A DNA stretch of 64,000 bases from Streptomyces sp. CT34 (GTDB lineage Bacteria > Actinomycetota > Actinomycetes > Streptomycetales > Streptomycetaceae). Numbering within the stretch: position 1 is the first letter of the stretch; each line of letters begins with the position of its first letter. Shown here piece after piece: positions 52,444-61,252 of this stretch. Under the pieces are notes generated by a model. That model searched no databases and was not told where the DNA came from. It was given only the letters and a program-made list of their open reading frames with translations. The translations under genes and the position numbers were made by a program. The DNA is taken from contig NZ_KN708638.1 in assembly GCF_000805335.1 (NCBI RefSeq), forward strand, positions 5,347,884 to 5,411,883, written 5' to 3'.

Positions 52444-53705
52444 GACCGGTGGAGACGAAGAGCGCGTCCGACGACCGGAACCCGGTGATGATCGGCCAGC
52501 CGCCGCGCAACCGCCGCCAGGCGGTGACCAAGACGATGTGGATCGGCCTCTGGCTGTTCTACCTCGCGGGGCCCGCCGGCTCGCTGTTCCACCCCGGGAC
52601 CTCCACCGCCGCGCGCCTGTGGGGAGCGGGCGGCCTGGCGCTCTTCGTCCTCGCCTACTTCTCCCTGGTCCTCCGCCACATGTGGCGGAGGACCACCCGC
52701 CTCCAGAGGTACGGCGTGCTGGCCCTGATGCTGGCGCTGTCCGTCGCCCTCACCTGGACCCTCGGCTTCGAGTGGCTGGTGCTGTTCATCTTCGTCAGCG
52801 TCGGCTCCGCCGTCGTCCTGCCCGCGCAGCAGTCCCGCTGGGCCATCCCGCTGATCACCGCGGTGCTGCTCGCCGTCGGCGCGCGCTATCCGGAGATCCG
52901 CGACTACTACGTCTTCGCCTACGCCCTGCCCGCCCTGGGCAGCGGTTTCATGATGGTCGGCGTGCAGTACCTGATCCGTACGACGCAGGAACTGCGCGCC
53001 GCCAGGGAGGAGGTCGCCCGGCTCGCCGCCAACGACGAGCGGCTGCGACTGGCCCGCGATCTGCACGACCTCCTGGGGCACTCCCTCTCCCTGATCACCC
53101 TCAAGAGCGAACTGGCCGGGCGGATGCTGCCCGGCAGCCCCGAGGACGCCGCGAAGCAGGTCGCCGACATCGAGCGGGTCGGCCGCCAGGCGCTGGTCGA
53201 CGTCCGCGAGGCGGTCACCGGCTACCGCCGCCCCCGCCTGGCCGTCGAACTGGCCGGTGCCCGCTCCGCGCTGCGTACCGCCGGCGTCGACCTCACCGTC
53301 GCCCCCGGCCTGGAGGGCGAGCACCCGGCGCTGACCGCCGATACGGAAGGCGCGCTGGCCTGGGCGCTGCGCGAGGCCACCACCAACGTGGTCCGGCACA
53401 GCGGCGCCCGCCGCTGCGAGATGCTGCTCACCGAGGAATGGGAGTCCGACGACCGCCACTACCTCTGCCTGGCCGTCATCGACGACGGCGGCGGCCCGTC
53501 GCGCGGCCGGCACGACGGCAACGGACTCACCGGACTCCGCGAGCGCCTCGCCCTGACCGACGGCCGTCTGGAAACCGGCCCGGCCCCCCGCGGCCACGGC
53601 TTCGCCCTGCGCGCGTACGTCCCCGTGAGCACCCCGGCCACCGCACCCGGCGCCGCCGTACCGATGCCGGACGCCTCACCGGAGCCGGCGCCCGGCCCGG
53701 CGTAG
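52440..53705 (+). CDS. Sensor histidine kinase, DesK/NarX type
   Basis: A 421-residue kinase. About five membrane helices (55-195) form the sensor. The HisKA_3 dimerisation motif with phospho-acceptor His is LARDLHDLLGHSLSLITLKS. The ATPase domain has ATTNVVRHSGARRC, VIDDGGG and GNGLTGLRERLAL. The multi-helix sensor without an extracellular domain is like DesK, which senses membrane state. ATG 52440 overlaps the permease stop. The stop lies inside a strong hairpin. Partner: the response regulator at 53819. Confidence 0.88.
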   Translation: MRPVETKSASDDRNPVMIGQPPRNRRQAVTKTMWIGLWLFYLAGPAGSLFHPGTSTAARLWGAGGLALFVLAYFSLVLRHMWRRTTRLQRYGVLALMLALSVALTWTLGFEWLVLFIFVSVGSAVVLPAQQSRWAIPLITAVLLAVGARYPEIRDYYVFAYALPALGSGFMMVGVQYLIRTTQELRAAREEVARLAANDERLRLARDLHDLLGHSLSLITLKSELAGRMLPGSPEDAAKQVADIERVGRQALVDVREAVTGYRRPRLAVELAGARSALRTAGVDLTVAPGLEGEHPALTADTEGALAWALREATTNVVRHSGARRCEMLLTEEWESDDRHYLCLAVIDDGGGPSRGRHDGNGLTGLRERLALTDGRLETGPAPRGHGFALRAYVPVSTPATAPGAAVPMPDASPEPAPGPA

Positions 53706-53735
53706 CGGCCCCCGGCCCCGGCCGGGGGCCGCTAC
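53702..53735 (+). terminator. Strong hairpin between kinase and response regulator genes
   Basis: A 16-bp inverted repeat (GTAGCGGCCCCCGGCC and its complement) that includes the kinase stop codon; the two arms are separated by CC. It should end or reduce transcription before the regulator gene. Confidence 0.75.
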
Positions 53736-53805
53736 GTAACGGGCGGCCTCCGGGCCCGCACACAGGCTTCGGGGCCTGGCCGGTGGGTCAGGGCCGGACA
53801 GGCCC

Positions 53806-53818
53806 TAAGCTGGCCCGC
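53806..53818 (+). promoter_or_regulatory. -10 box of a leaderless promoter (response regulator)
   Basis: TAAGCT (53806-53811), then 7 nt, then the ATG at 53819. No ribosome-binding site. Confidence 0.6.
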
Positions 53819-54424
53819 ATGATCAGACTGCTGCTGGCGGAGGACCAGTCGATGGTCCGCGAGGCGCTGGCGGCGCTGCTCTCGCTGGAGGACGACCTGG
53901 AGGTCGTGGCGCAGGCCGCGCGCGGGGACGACGTGCTCGCGGCGGCGCGGGCGCACGAGGTCGATGTCGCGCTGCTGGACATCGAGATGCCGGGCATGAG
54001 CGGACTGGACGCCGCGGCCGCGCTGCGCGACGAGCTGCCCGGGGTGAAGGTCGTCATCCTCACCACCTTCGGACGCCCCGGCTATCTGCGCCGGGCGATG
54101 GAGGCCGGCGCCCAGGCGTTCCTGGTCAAGGACGCCCCGGCGGCCCGGCTCGCGGACGCGGTGCGCCGGGTGCTGGCCGGTGAGCGGGTCATCGACCCCG
54201 CACTGGCCGCCGCGGCGCTCGCCGACGGCGCCAGCCCGCTGACCGAGCGCGAGCGCGAGGTGCTCCAGGCTGCGGCCGGCGGCGCCACCAACGCCGAGAT
54301 CGCCGCGGCGCTGCACCTGTCCCAGGGCACCGTCCGCAACTACCTCTCCCTCGCCATCCAGAAGACCGGTGCCCGCAACCGCGCCGAGGCGGTCCGCACC
54401 GCCCGCGACAAGGGCTGGCTCTGA
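53819..54424 (+). CDS. LuxR/NarL-type response regulator, DesR-like
   Basis: A 201-residue response regulator. The receiver domain (1-118) has acidic residues at Glu8-Asp9, phospho-acceptor Asp54 in LLDIEMPG, and Lys in LVKDAP. The C-terminal LuxR helix-turn-helix (about 140-195) reads LTEREREVLQAAAGGATNAE and GTVRNYLSLAIQKTGARNR. It probably controls the exporter operon upstream. Separate leaderless expression, after a terminator, would let it be made when the operon is silent. Confidence 0.9.
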   Translation: MIRLLLAEDQSMVREALAALLSLEDDLEVVAQAARGDDVLAAARAHEVDVALLDIEMPGMSGLDAAAALRDELPGVKVVILTTFGRPGYLRRAMEAGAQAFLVKDAPAARLADAVRRVLAGERVIDPALAAAALADGASPLTEREREVLQAAAGGATNAEIAAALHLSQGTVRNYLSLAIQKTGARNRAEAVRTARDKGWL

Positions 54425-54551
54425 GCCCCGGCCCGTCGGACCGGCCCTGACCCGCCCGCCCGCTACCCTCTCCCAGGACCTTCGGCCGTGCCGCGCGCCG
54501 GACCTTCGCCCCTGTGCGCGGTCGCGGGACGTCCCGCAGGCTTGAAGTGTT

Positions 54552-55634
54552 ATGCCTGCCCACCGCCCGCCGGAGGACGGCCTGCTCGCTCCGGTGCTGC
54601 TGATCCTCGCCATCCTCGTCGTCGCGACGGTGGACGCGACGACCGGCCCGGAGCTGCACCTCTCGGCCTTCATGGGGATCGCCCCGCTGGTCGCCGCACT
54701 GCGCTGCTCGTACCACCGGACGCTGCTGGTGGCGGTCGTCTACGTCGTCTGCCTGACCTGCGTCGATCTGCTGACGGTGCCGGACTGGGCCCCGGCCAGC
54801 CGGATCGTCGGCGTCTTCGGGGCGTTCCTGGTGGGCGTCTTCTCCCTGGTGCTGTGCCGTACCCGCCTGGAGCGCGAGGCGCTGCACGCCCGCACCAGCC
54901 TCGTCGCCGACACCGTGCAGCGGGCGATGCTGCGCGAGCTGCCGCTGCGCGCCGGCCCCGTGGAGGCGTACGGCTTCTACGTCTCCGCCCAGGAGGGCGC
55001 CCGGGTCGGCGGCGACATCTACGAGGCCATCGACACCCCGCACGGGCTGCGGCTGATGATCGGCGACGTCCAGGGCAAGGGCATGCCGGCGATCGGCGCG
55101 GGCCTGGAGGTGCTGGCGTCGTTCCGCGAGGCGGCGCAGCACCAGGAGTCGCTGGAGGGGGTCGCCGGCCGCATGGAGCAGGCGCTGACCCGCTACAACG
55201 CCCGCTCCGCCGAGGAGGGCACCGACGAGCGCTTCGCCACCGCCCTGCTGGTGGAGGTCCGCGGCACGGACCGGGCCCGGGTGCTGTCGTGCGGCCACAT
55301 CCCGTACTACCTGGTGCGCGGCGGCCGGGTCTACGAACGCTACGACGGCGAGGGCGGGCTGCCGCTGGGCCTGGGCACGCTCAGCCGCGAACCCCGGCGG
55401 AGCGTGCGCGTCCACCCGGAGCCCGGCGACTGGGCGGTGCTGTGCACGGACGGCGTCACCGAGGCCCGCGGCGCCGGCGGCGACTTCTACCCGCTGGCCG
55501 ACCGCCTCGCCCGGTGGACCCACCTGGCGCCCGCCGATCTGGCCCGTACGCTCCGCACGGACCTGGAGGAGTTCACCGGCGGCGAGCTGAAGGACGACGC
55601 GACGGTGCTGGTCGTCCGCCGGACCTCCGCGTAG
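54552..55634 (+). CDS. Membrane-bound SpoIIE/PP2C-type phosphatase
   Basis: A 360-residue protein with about four N-terminal membrane helices (LLAPVLLILAILVVATVDAT, AFMGIAPLVAALRC, LLVAVVYVVCLTCVDLL, GAFLVGVFSLVLCRT) and a cytosolic SpoIIE phosphatase domain from about 120 (YGFYVSAQEGARVGGDIYEA, IGDVQGKGMPAIG, LCTDGVTEARG, KDDATVLVVRR). It presumably dephosphorylates an anti-anti-sigma factor in response to a membrane signal; no partner gene is adjacent. No clear ribosome-binding site precedes the ATG. Confidence 0.87.
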   Translation: MPAHRPPEDGLLAPVLLILAILVVATVDATTGPELHLSAFMGIAPLVAALRCSYHRTLLVAVVYVVCLTCVDLLTVPDWAPASRIVGVFGAFLVGVFSLVLCRTRLEREALHARTSLVADTVQRAMLRELPLRAGPVEAYGFYVSAQEGARVGGDIYEAIDTPHGLRLMIGDVQGKGMPAIGAGLEVLASFREAAQHQESLEGVAGRMEQALTRYNARSAEEGTDERFATALLVEVRGTDRARVLSCGHIPYYLVRGGRVYERYDGEGGLPLGLGTLSREPRRSVRVHPEPGDWAVLCTDGVTEARGAGGDFYPLADRLARWTHLAPADLARTLRTDLEEFTGGELKDDATVLVVRRTSA

Positions 55635-55705
55635 GCGCGGCAGGCGGTGTCCCGGCCCGCGGCGGCCCGACCGCCCGGCCCGTGGCCGTAGGGCGTCCAC
55701 GCCCC

Positions 55706-56584
55706 TCAGTTGAGCCGGGCCCGGGCCGCCGCCGCCTCCCGCCGCAGCGCCGTCGCGGCGGCCGGCCGCCCCGGCTCCACCACCCGCGCGTACTCCTCCA
55801 GCTCGGCCGCACCGGCCAGGAACTCGCCCCGCTGGACGAGGAGTTGGGTGCGCTCATGGCGCAGCCGCGCCGGATGGGCGGGCAGCAGCAGGGACAGTTC
55901 GAGCGCCCACAGATGGACCGCGCTGTGCTCCGGCCGCGCCTGGGCCCAGGCCCGGATGTTGTTGAGGATGCGCTGGACGATCTCCAGCGGGCCGGCGGGG
56001 GTGAGCATCCCCGGCGCCAGCGCCTCGCCGGTCGCCCCCGCGACGATCATGGCGGCGTCCTGGTCGGTGAGCAGCCGCCCGCCCTCGAACGGGTCGGCGA
56101 GGACGTGCCGGCCGCCCGGGTCGCCGAAGCCGACGACGAAGTGGCCGGGCAGCGCCACCCCGTACACCGGCGCCCCGGCCCGCCGTGCGACCTCCGTCCA
56201 CACCACGGACAGCAGGATCGGCAGCCCCCGGCGCCGCCGCAGCACCTCGTGGAGCAGCGACGACTCCAGCCGCCGGTAGTCGCCGGCCGAGCCGCCGAAG
56301 CCGAGCCGGGTGCCGAGCAGTTCGGCGAGGTTGCGGGCCCAGGCGCCCGGGCCGCCGGCCGGCTGGTAGGGGAGCAGTCCGGCCAGCCGGTCCAGTTCGA
56401 TCTGCGCGGCGTCGATGCCCGCCTGGTCCAGGGCCGGATCGGCCTCGGCGGCGATCAGCAGGCACAGCAGCGCGAGGTCGGGCCGCTCCTCGCGCGCCGC
56501 CGCCGCGAACTGCCGCCGCCGCTCCTCGCGCGCCGCCTCCCGTCCGGGCTCCGGCTCCCGGCCCCGCTCCGCTTGCTCACCCAT
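55706..56584 (-). CDS. SirB1/transglutaminase-like family protein
   Basis: A 292-residue protein of the SirB1 family (transglutaminase-like fold plus tetratricopeptide-like C-terminus). Visible motifs are RRRRGLPILLSVVWTEVARR, GVALPGHFVVGFGD (His of the pseudo-catalytic set) and VLADPFEGGRLLT. The usual catalytic Cys is not seen, so enzymatic activity is doubtful. Start ATG 56584 has GAGGAGG 12 bp upstream. It is 17 bp downstream of the GNAT gene on the same strand, so the two are likely co-transcribed. Confidence 0.82.
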   Translation of the reverse strand: MGEQAERGREPEPGREAAREERRRQFAAAAREERPDLALLCLLIAAEADPALDQAGIDAAQIELDRLAGLLPYQPAGGPGAWARNLAELLGTRLGFGGSAGDYRRLESSLLHEVLRRRRGLPILLSVVWTEVARRAGAPVYGVALPGHFVVGFGDPGGRHVLADPFEGGRLLTDQDAAMIVAGATGEALAPGMLTPAGPLEIVQRILNNIRAWAQARPEHSAVHLWALELSLLLPAHPARLRHERTQLLVQRGEFLAGAAELEEYARVVEPGRPAAATALRREAAAARARLN

Positions 56585-56601
56585 ACGGGACGGACACCTC
56601 C

Positions 56602-57612
56602 TCAGCCGGCGTCGGCCGCCGGGCCGCGCCGGTAGTGGTAGCGGTGGTGCTCGGTGAACCCGAGCCCGTCGTACAGCGCGAGGGCGTCCGCGTTGTCCGC
56701 CTCGACCTGGAGGTACGCCGCCGACGCACCCTCCTGGAGGGCGCGTTCGGCAAGCGCCGCCATCACCAGTGTGGCCAGCCCCCGGCGCCGCTGCGCGGGC
56801 GCCACCTCCACGGCCGCGAAGCCCGCCCAGCGACCGTCGACCACCAGCCGCCCGATCGCCGCCGGGCCGCCGTCCGCGGCCGGCACGCTCGCGAACCACA
56901 CCGACGGCCCGCCGGTGAGCACCCGCAGCGCCGCCGCCGAGGGCTCCCCGGTCCGGTTGTACAGCCCGAGCCACCCGGCGTCCGGCTCCCGGGAAAGCAC
57001 CACCCGCGAGGTGTCGGCGTCGGTGTCCGCGAGCGGTGCCAGCGCCGAGATCCGTACCGAGGTGTGCGCCTCGTCCCGCCAGCCGCGCGCGGCCAGCTCC
57101 GCGGCCAGGCGGTCGTCGGCGTCGGCCCGGCCGGTGGCGACGGCGACGACCGGAGGCAGCCCGCGGTCCCCGTACCAGCGGACGGTCCGCGCCAGCGCCT
57201 CGTCCAGGGGGATGCCGGGGCCGCCGAGCGCCAGTACGGAGTTGGCCCGGCGGGTGAATCCTTCGCTGGCCCGCAGCGTCCACTCACCGAGAGGTTCCGT
57301 CTCGATGGCCGGCCAGCCGCGGGCGGCGACCTCCTGGAGCTCCCGCACGCCCGCCGCCGGGACCTTCCTACGGGCCGGCGCTGCGGGCACGACCTTGGCC
57401 GCTACCAGCGAGGACTCCTCGATCCGTACGCATTCGCCGTCGCGCCGTGTGATGCTCAGCACACCTTCGTCCCAGGATGTGAGAACGCCGACCGCGTCCG
57501 TGAATGCCGGCTCCCCCGCGCGGGCCCCGGTCAGGCGCCGCACGGATACCCTCTTTCCCACATCAGCCCGGGTGATCCGGACTTCCGCGCGACCACCGGC
57601 GAGGAATTCCAT
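56602..57612 (-). CDS. GNAT family N-acetyltransferase with N-terminal SH3-like domain
   Basis: A 336-residue protein. The first 75 residues (VGKRVSVRRLTGARAG, VGVLTSWDEGVLSITRRDGE) look like an SH3-like barrel. The C-terminal GNAT domain (about 185-335) has the acetyl-CoA loop VEVAPAQRRRGLATLVMAAL and LQVEADNADALALYDGLGF, and ends HHRYHYRR. Target (small molecule, peptide or protein) unknown. Located divergently from fdxA with a shared 143-bp gap. Confidence 0.85.
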   Translation of the reverse strand: MEFLAGGRAEVRITRADVGKRVSVRRLTGARAGEPAFTDAVGVLTSWDEGVLSITRRDGECVRIEESSLVAAKVVPAAPARRKVPAAGVRELQEVAARGWPAIETEPLGEWTLRASEGFTRRANSVLALGGPGIPLDEALARTVRWYGDRGLPPVVAVATGRADADDRLAAELAARGWRDEAHTSVRISALAPLADTDADTSRVVLSREPDAGWLGLYNRTGEPSAAALRVLTGGPSVWFASVPAADGGPAAIGRLVVDGRWAGFAAVEVAPAQRRRGLATLVMAALAERALQEGASAAYLQVEADNADALALYDGLGFTEHHRYHYRRGPAADAG

Positions 57613-57755
57613 CGCTCTCCAACCGCCCCTCTTGTTCGTCTCATGCCCGGGAACGGCGATACTAGGTGGCGGGCATCGACGACGCCGCGCTCCCGCGCGC
57701 CCAACGGCGGTCCTGCCAATCCGGTCCGCCGGCCCTACCGAGGAGGAACGACAGC

Positions 57756-58076
57756 GTGACCTACGTCATCGCGCAGCCTTGTGTCGACGTCAAGGACAAG
57801 GCATGCATCGAGGAGTGCCCCGTCGACTGCATCTACGAGGGCTCCCGGTCTCTGTACATCCACCCGGACGAATGTGTCGACTGTGGTGCGTGTGAGCCGG
57901 TCTGCCCGGTGGAGGCGATCTTCTACGAGGACGACACTCCGGAAGAGTGGAAGGACTACTACAAGGCGAACGTCGAGTTCTTCGACGAGCTCGGTTCGCC
58001 CGGTGGCGCCAGCAAGCTCGGCCTGATCGAGCGCGACCACCCCTTCATCGCTGCGCTGCCGCCGCAGAACCAGTAA
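57756..58076 (+). CDS. fdxA: 7Fe ferredoxin FdxA
   Basis: A 106-residue seven-iron ferredoxin, a low-potential electron carrier. [3Fe-4S] and [4Fe-4S] ligands are in PCVDVKDKACIEECPVDC and CVDCGACEPVCPVEAIF. The C-terminal acidic/Lys extension (EEWKDYYKANVEFFDELG) is typical of mycobacterial and streptomycete FdxA. GTG 57756 has AGGAGGA about 8 bp upstream. A terminator separates it from dapC. Confidence 0.93.
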   Translation: MTYVIAQPCVDVKDKACIEECPVDCIYEGSRSLYIHPDECVDCGACEPVCPVEAIFYEDDTPEEWKDYYKANVEFFDELGSPGGASKLGLIERDHPFIAALPPQNQ

Positions 58077-58175
58077 CACCCCGGGGCCGAGGGGAGCGCC
58101 CGCCCGCTCCCTCCGGCCTCCGAGGCCGCTGGGGGTGTCCCCAGCGCCGGCCGGGAAGGTCGCACGGCGCCGCGC

Positions 58176-58207
58176 GGTCCCGTACGGCCTGCCCGCCGTA
58201 CGGGACC
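58176..58207 (+). terminator. Intrinsic terminator after fdxA
   Basis: A perfect 13-bp stem (GGTCCCGTACGGC / GCCGTACGGGACC) with a 6-nt loop, followed by GAGGCGTTTTC with four T. It is one of few in the window with a real T tail. Confidence 0.8.
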
Positions 58208-58264
58208 GAGGCGTTTTCGTGCGCCGACGTCCGCCGCGTCACCCCGTACGAGAAAGAGAGCACC

Positions 58265-59416
58265 GTGGGCGCAGTCTCATCCCGCCATCCGTCAGGGGAA
58301 CCGCTCAGCGACCGTCTTCCGGTCTTCCCCTGGGACCGCCTGGAGCCCTACAAGGCCACCGCCGCCGCGCACGCCGACGGCATCGTGGACCTGTCCGTCG
58401 GCACCCCGGTCGACCCGGTGCCCGCCGTGGTCCTGCAGGCGCTGACCGACGCGGCCGACAGCCCCGGCTATCCGACGGTGTGGGGGACGGCCGCGCTCCG
58501 CGACGCGCTCACCGGCTGGGCCGCCGACCGCCTCGGCGCCCGCGGCCTGGCGCACACCAACGTGCTGCCGGTGGTCGGCTCCAAGGAACTGGTCGCCTGG
58601 CTGCCGACCCAGCTGGGCCTGGGCGCCGGCGACAAGGTGGCCTACCCGCGGCTGGCCTACCCCACGTACGAGGTCGGCGCCCGCCTGGCCGGCGCCGAGC
58701 CGGTCGTCTACGACGCTGAGACGTTCGCGGCCGGCGCCGCGGGCACGGACCTCGACCCTGCCGGCCTCAAGCTGCTCTGGCTCAACTCGCCGTCCAACCC
58801 CACCGGCCGGGTGCTGACCGCCGACGAACTGCGCCGCACGGTGGCCTGGGCCCGTGAGCACGGCGTACTGGTCTTCAGCGACGAGTGCTACGTCGAACTG
58901 GGCTGGGACGCCGACCCGGTCTCCGTCCTGCACCCGGACGTCTGCGGCGGCTCCTACGACGGCATCGTCGCCGTGCACTCCCTGTCCAAGCGCTCCAACC
59001 TCGCCGGCTACCGCTCCGCGTTCCTGGTGGGCGACGCGGCGGTCCTCGGCGAACTCCTCCGGATCCGCAAGCACGGCGGAATGATGGTCGCCGCGCCGGT
59101 CCAGGCCGCCACCGTCGCCGCGCTCGGCGACACCGCCCATGTCGCCGAGCAGCGCGCGCGGTACGCCCGCCGCCGGACCGCGCTGCGCACCGCCTTCGAG
59201 GCCGCGGGCTTCCGCATCGAGCACAGCGAGGCGTCGCTCTACCTCTGGGCCACCCGCGACGAACCGTGCTGGGACACCGTCGGCGACCTCGCCAAGCGCG
59301 GCATCCTGGTCGCCCCCGGCGAGTTCTACGGGGCGGCCGGGGAGCGGTTCGTACGGATCGCGTTCACCGCCACCGACGAACGGGTGGAGGCCGCGGTACG
59401 CCGCCTCGCGGACTGA
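58265..59416 (+). CDS. dapC: Succinyldiaminopimelate transaminase DapC
   Basis: A 383-residue class I/II PLP aminotransferase. Visible features are WLNSPSNPTGRVLTADEL, VFSDECYVELGW, and the PLP-binding Lys242 in SLSKRSNLAGYRS. The substrate assignment (N-succinyl-2-amino-6-oxopimelate) rests on the actinobacterial synteny fdxA-dapC-dapE and on the short N-terminus. It supplies diaminopimelate for lysine and the LL-DAP peptidoglycan of Streptomyces. GTG start 58265 has a GAGAG site. Ends in a strong terminator. Confidence 0.88.
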   Translation: MGAVSSRHPSGEPLSDRLPVFPWDRLEPYKATAAAHADGIVDLSVGTPVDPVPAVVLQALTDAADSPGYPTVWGTAALRDALTGWAADRLGARGLAHTNVLPVVGSKELVAWLPTQLGLGAGDKVAYPRLAYPTYEVGARLAGAEPVVYDAETFAAGAAGTDLDPAGLKLLWLNSPSNPTGRVLTADELRRTVAWAREHGVLVFSDECYVELGWDADPVSVLHPDVCGGSYDGIVAVHSLSKRSNLAGYRSAFLVGDAAVLGELLRIRKHGGMMVAAPVQAATVAALGDTAHVAEQRARYARRRTALRTAFEAAGFRIEHSEASLYLWATRDEPCWDTVGDLAKRGILVAPGEFYGAAGERFVRIAFTATDERVEAAVRRLAD

Positions 59417-59435
59417 CCGCGGACCGAGCCGCACA

Positions 59436-59481
59436 GCGCGCGGGGGCCCGGGGAGAACCTTCTCCCCGGGCCCCCGCGCGC
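59436..59481. terminator. Bidirectional terminator between dapC and the secreted protein gene
   Basis: A perfect 21-bp inverted repeat (59436-59456 and 59461-59481) with loop ACCT, located 19 bp after dapC and 17 bp from the convergent gene. Confidence 0.85.
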
Positions 59482-59498
59482 CGGTCGGCGCCGGCAGG

Positions 59499-59969
59499 TC
59501 ACTCGTTGGCGTTGGCCTGGGCCGGCATCCCGCCGAGGCCGACCAGGGCGTGCGCCAGCTGGCCCGTCGCGCCGAGCACGCCCCCGGCCTCCTCCAGCGG
59601 CACGCTCTCCTGGGCCGCGGCGCCCTTCTGCGCGATCGGACGGGCCACGCCCTCCGCCTTGTGGGCGGCGTCCTGGGCCACCGGGGTGGTCCCCGTGACG
59701 ACCGGGGTCAGGGTCTGCACCAGCGCCGGCGCGAGGGTGCGCTCGGCCTCGGTGCCGGTCGAGTTGACCATCCCGACGCCCTTCTGCGCCGAATTGTCCA
59801 CGGCCTTACCGGTGTTCGCGGAGTCCAGCGTGCTCAGTCCGCCCATCTCGTTGCCTTGGGGGGGCAGGTTCACGGCGCTCGCGGAACCGGCCGCAGCGAC
59901 CACGGGAGCGGCGCCCGCTGCGATCAGCAGGGCGGCTCGGGCGATCCGACGCGTAACGGGGAGGGACAT
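59499..59969 (-). CDS. Secreted protein of unknown function
   Basis: A 156-residue exported protein. The signal peptide reads MSLPVTRRIARAALLIAAGA and ends at about ASA (residue 32). The mature part is Ala/Gly/Thr-rich (STLDSANTGKAVDNSAQKG, LAPALVQTLTPVVTGTT), without Cys. AAAAGGAG lies just before the ATG. The composition suggests an extended cell-wall or surface protein; no domain was recognised. Confidence 0.78.
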   Translation of the reverse strand: MSLPVTRRIARAALLIAAGAAPVVAAAGSASAVNLPPQGNEMGGLSTLDSANTGKAVDNSAQKGVGMVNSTGTEAERTLAPALVQTLTPVVTGTTPVAQDAAHKAEGVARPIAQKGAAAQESVPLEEAGGVLGATGQLAHALVGLGGMPAQANANE

Positions 59970-60272
59970 GGTGCTCCTTTTACGGAGAAGGACTTCGTAC
60001 TTCTGACAGATGTGCCATGTCCGCCGGGCGGACGCACTGACTACCGCGTCAAGTGCCCGCAGGTTGCGGTGAACTCCGGTAAAGAATTGGCAACGCGTCG
60101 CATCATCTGCCCTGGATAAGCCTGAGCGATTTGCGTACGTCCCGAAGCCGTGCGGAAAGGTCACAGCCCCTTAAACGCAAGGGAATTGGCGGAGGATACG
60201 GCGGCAACCAGGTGAAATCCCGGACGGGAAAGGGAAATTGACCCGGGCACCCCTTCCGGGGGACTCGGTAAA
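59970..60272 (-). promoter_or_regulatory. Upstream region of the secreted protein gene
   Basis: A 303-bp gap between two minus-strand genes. It is more A/T-rich than its surroundings (especially 59985-60110), as expected of a promoter region. No specific boxes, repeats or gene could be fixed. Confidence 0.4.
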
Positions 60273-61211
60273 CTACTGCGCGGTGATGATATGAACGTCG
60301 CCCGCAGTCGTTTCGGGGCCGGACGCCTTGTGCTGCCAGCCCTTCCCGGAATCGGCCGCCGTCCACGTGCGGTCCGCGTAAGAGATCTGTTCGATGTGCA
60401 GCTCGGCCGAGTGCGCCAGCGCCCAGGTCGCCAACTGCCAGCCGCGCTGCCGGGCGTTGTCCGCGGTCCCCGTGCCGTACTGGTACCGCTCCACCGGCAC
60501 CGTCAGCCCCCGCCCGCCGGCCGCGTCGCGCCCCGTGCCGCCGCCCGCCGGCGCCAGCACCTCGGCGCCGAATTCCCGCACCAGCTTCTCCCGCACCTTC
60601 GCCGCACCGTCCGGCCCGGCGCTGTCCACCGGCTGGCTGGCCGTGCAACTCATCACGTCGCCGTTGCGGCCGGTCAGCGCGCCGGTCAGCAGCGCGGCAT
60701 TCGCCTCGTGCTTGGCGTACGCCTGCGGATAGCCGCTGCGCTGCACCTTCTGCGCGGCGACGGTCAGCGGCAGCCGGGAATATCCGGGCACTTTCGCCAG
60801 ATGCCGGTAGAACTCCCCGGCCGAATAGACCGGGTCCATGATCTGTTTCACGGTGCCCCAGTCCTGGGACGGCCGCTGCTGGAAAAGACCGACCGAATCC
60901 CGGTCGCCGAAACTGATGTTGCGCAGCCCCGACTCCTGCATCGCGGTGGCCAGCGCGATGGTCACCGCCCGCTCCGGGAGCCCCCGCGAGGACGCCACCG
61001 CGGAGATCGTCGCGGCGTTCGCGGCCTGCTCCGGGGTCAGTTCGTACGGATCGCCGCCACCCTGGACGCGCACTGTGCAGCGCGGCGCCCCGGGGCCACT
61101 GGTGACGTACTGCACCAGGAGATAGCCGGCCACGCCGAGAAGGACGGCGAAGGCCGCGAACGTACGCCACAGGCGCTTGCGGCGGGTGCGGGACACGGAC
61201 TGGGCGGACAC
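60273..61211 (-). CDS. Membrane-anchored lysozyme-like protein
   Basis: A 312-residue protein. A basic N-terminus (SRTRRKRLWRTFAAFAVLLG) leads into one membrane helix (about 15-35), then an external domain. Residues about 60-150 show a lytic-transglycosylase/lysozyme-like pattern with the putative catalytic Glu in LATAMQESGLRNI and GLFQQRPSQDWGT. The C-terminal part (TGTADNARQRGWQLATWALA, ADRTWTAADSGKGWQ) is family-typical. It likely cuts or binds peptidoglycan; some databases call relatives heavy metal transporters, for which I see no basis. GTG 61211 has no ribosome-binding site, and TACGTT 7 nt upstream suggests a leaderless mRNA. Confidence 0.75.
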   Translation of the reverse strand: MSAQSVSRTRRKRLWRTFAAFAVLLGVAGYLLVQYVTSGPGAPRCTVRVQGGGDPYELTPEQAANAATISAVASSRGLPERAVTIALATAMQESGLRNISFGDRDSVGLFQQRPSQDWGTVKQIMDPVYSAGEFYRHLAKVPGYSRLPLTVAAQKVQRSGYPQAYAKHEANAALLTGALTGRNGDVMSCTASQPVDSAGPDGAAKVREKLVREFGAEVLAPAGGGTGRDAAGGRGLTVPVERYQYGTGTADNARQRGWQLATWALAHSAELHIEQISYADRTWTAADSGKGWQHKASGPETTAGDVHIITAQ

Positions 61212-61252
61212 GCAGCCCAACGTACCGGAGGGCTGCCGATAGGGTCGGATCC
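61212..61252. promoter_or_regulatory. Back-to-back leaderless promoters (lysozyme-like gene and dapE)
   Basis: Only 41 bp separate two divergent start codons. Minus-strand TACGTT (61224-61219) lies 7 nt before GTG 61211. Plus-strand TAGGGT (61240-61245) lies 7 nt before ATG 61253. The -35 position of each promoter must overlap the other's -10 region or gene start. Confidence 0.6.

Noticed and set aside
55706-57283. A 525-codon minus-strand frame that seems to fuse the SirB1-like protein with extra N-terminal sequence.
   Set aside because: The extra part is the shadow of the GNAT gene, which has clear acetyltransferase motifs in another frame; the SirB1 protein starts at 56584.
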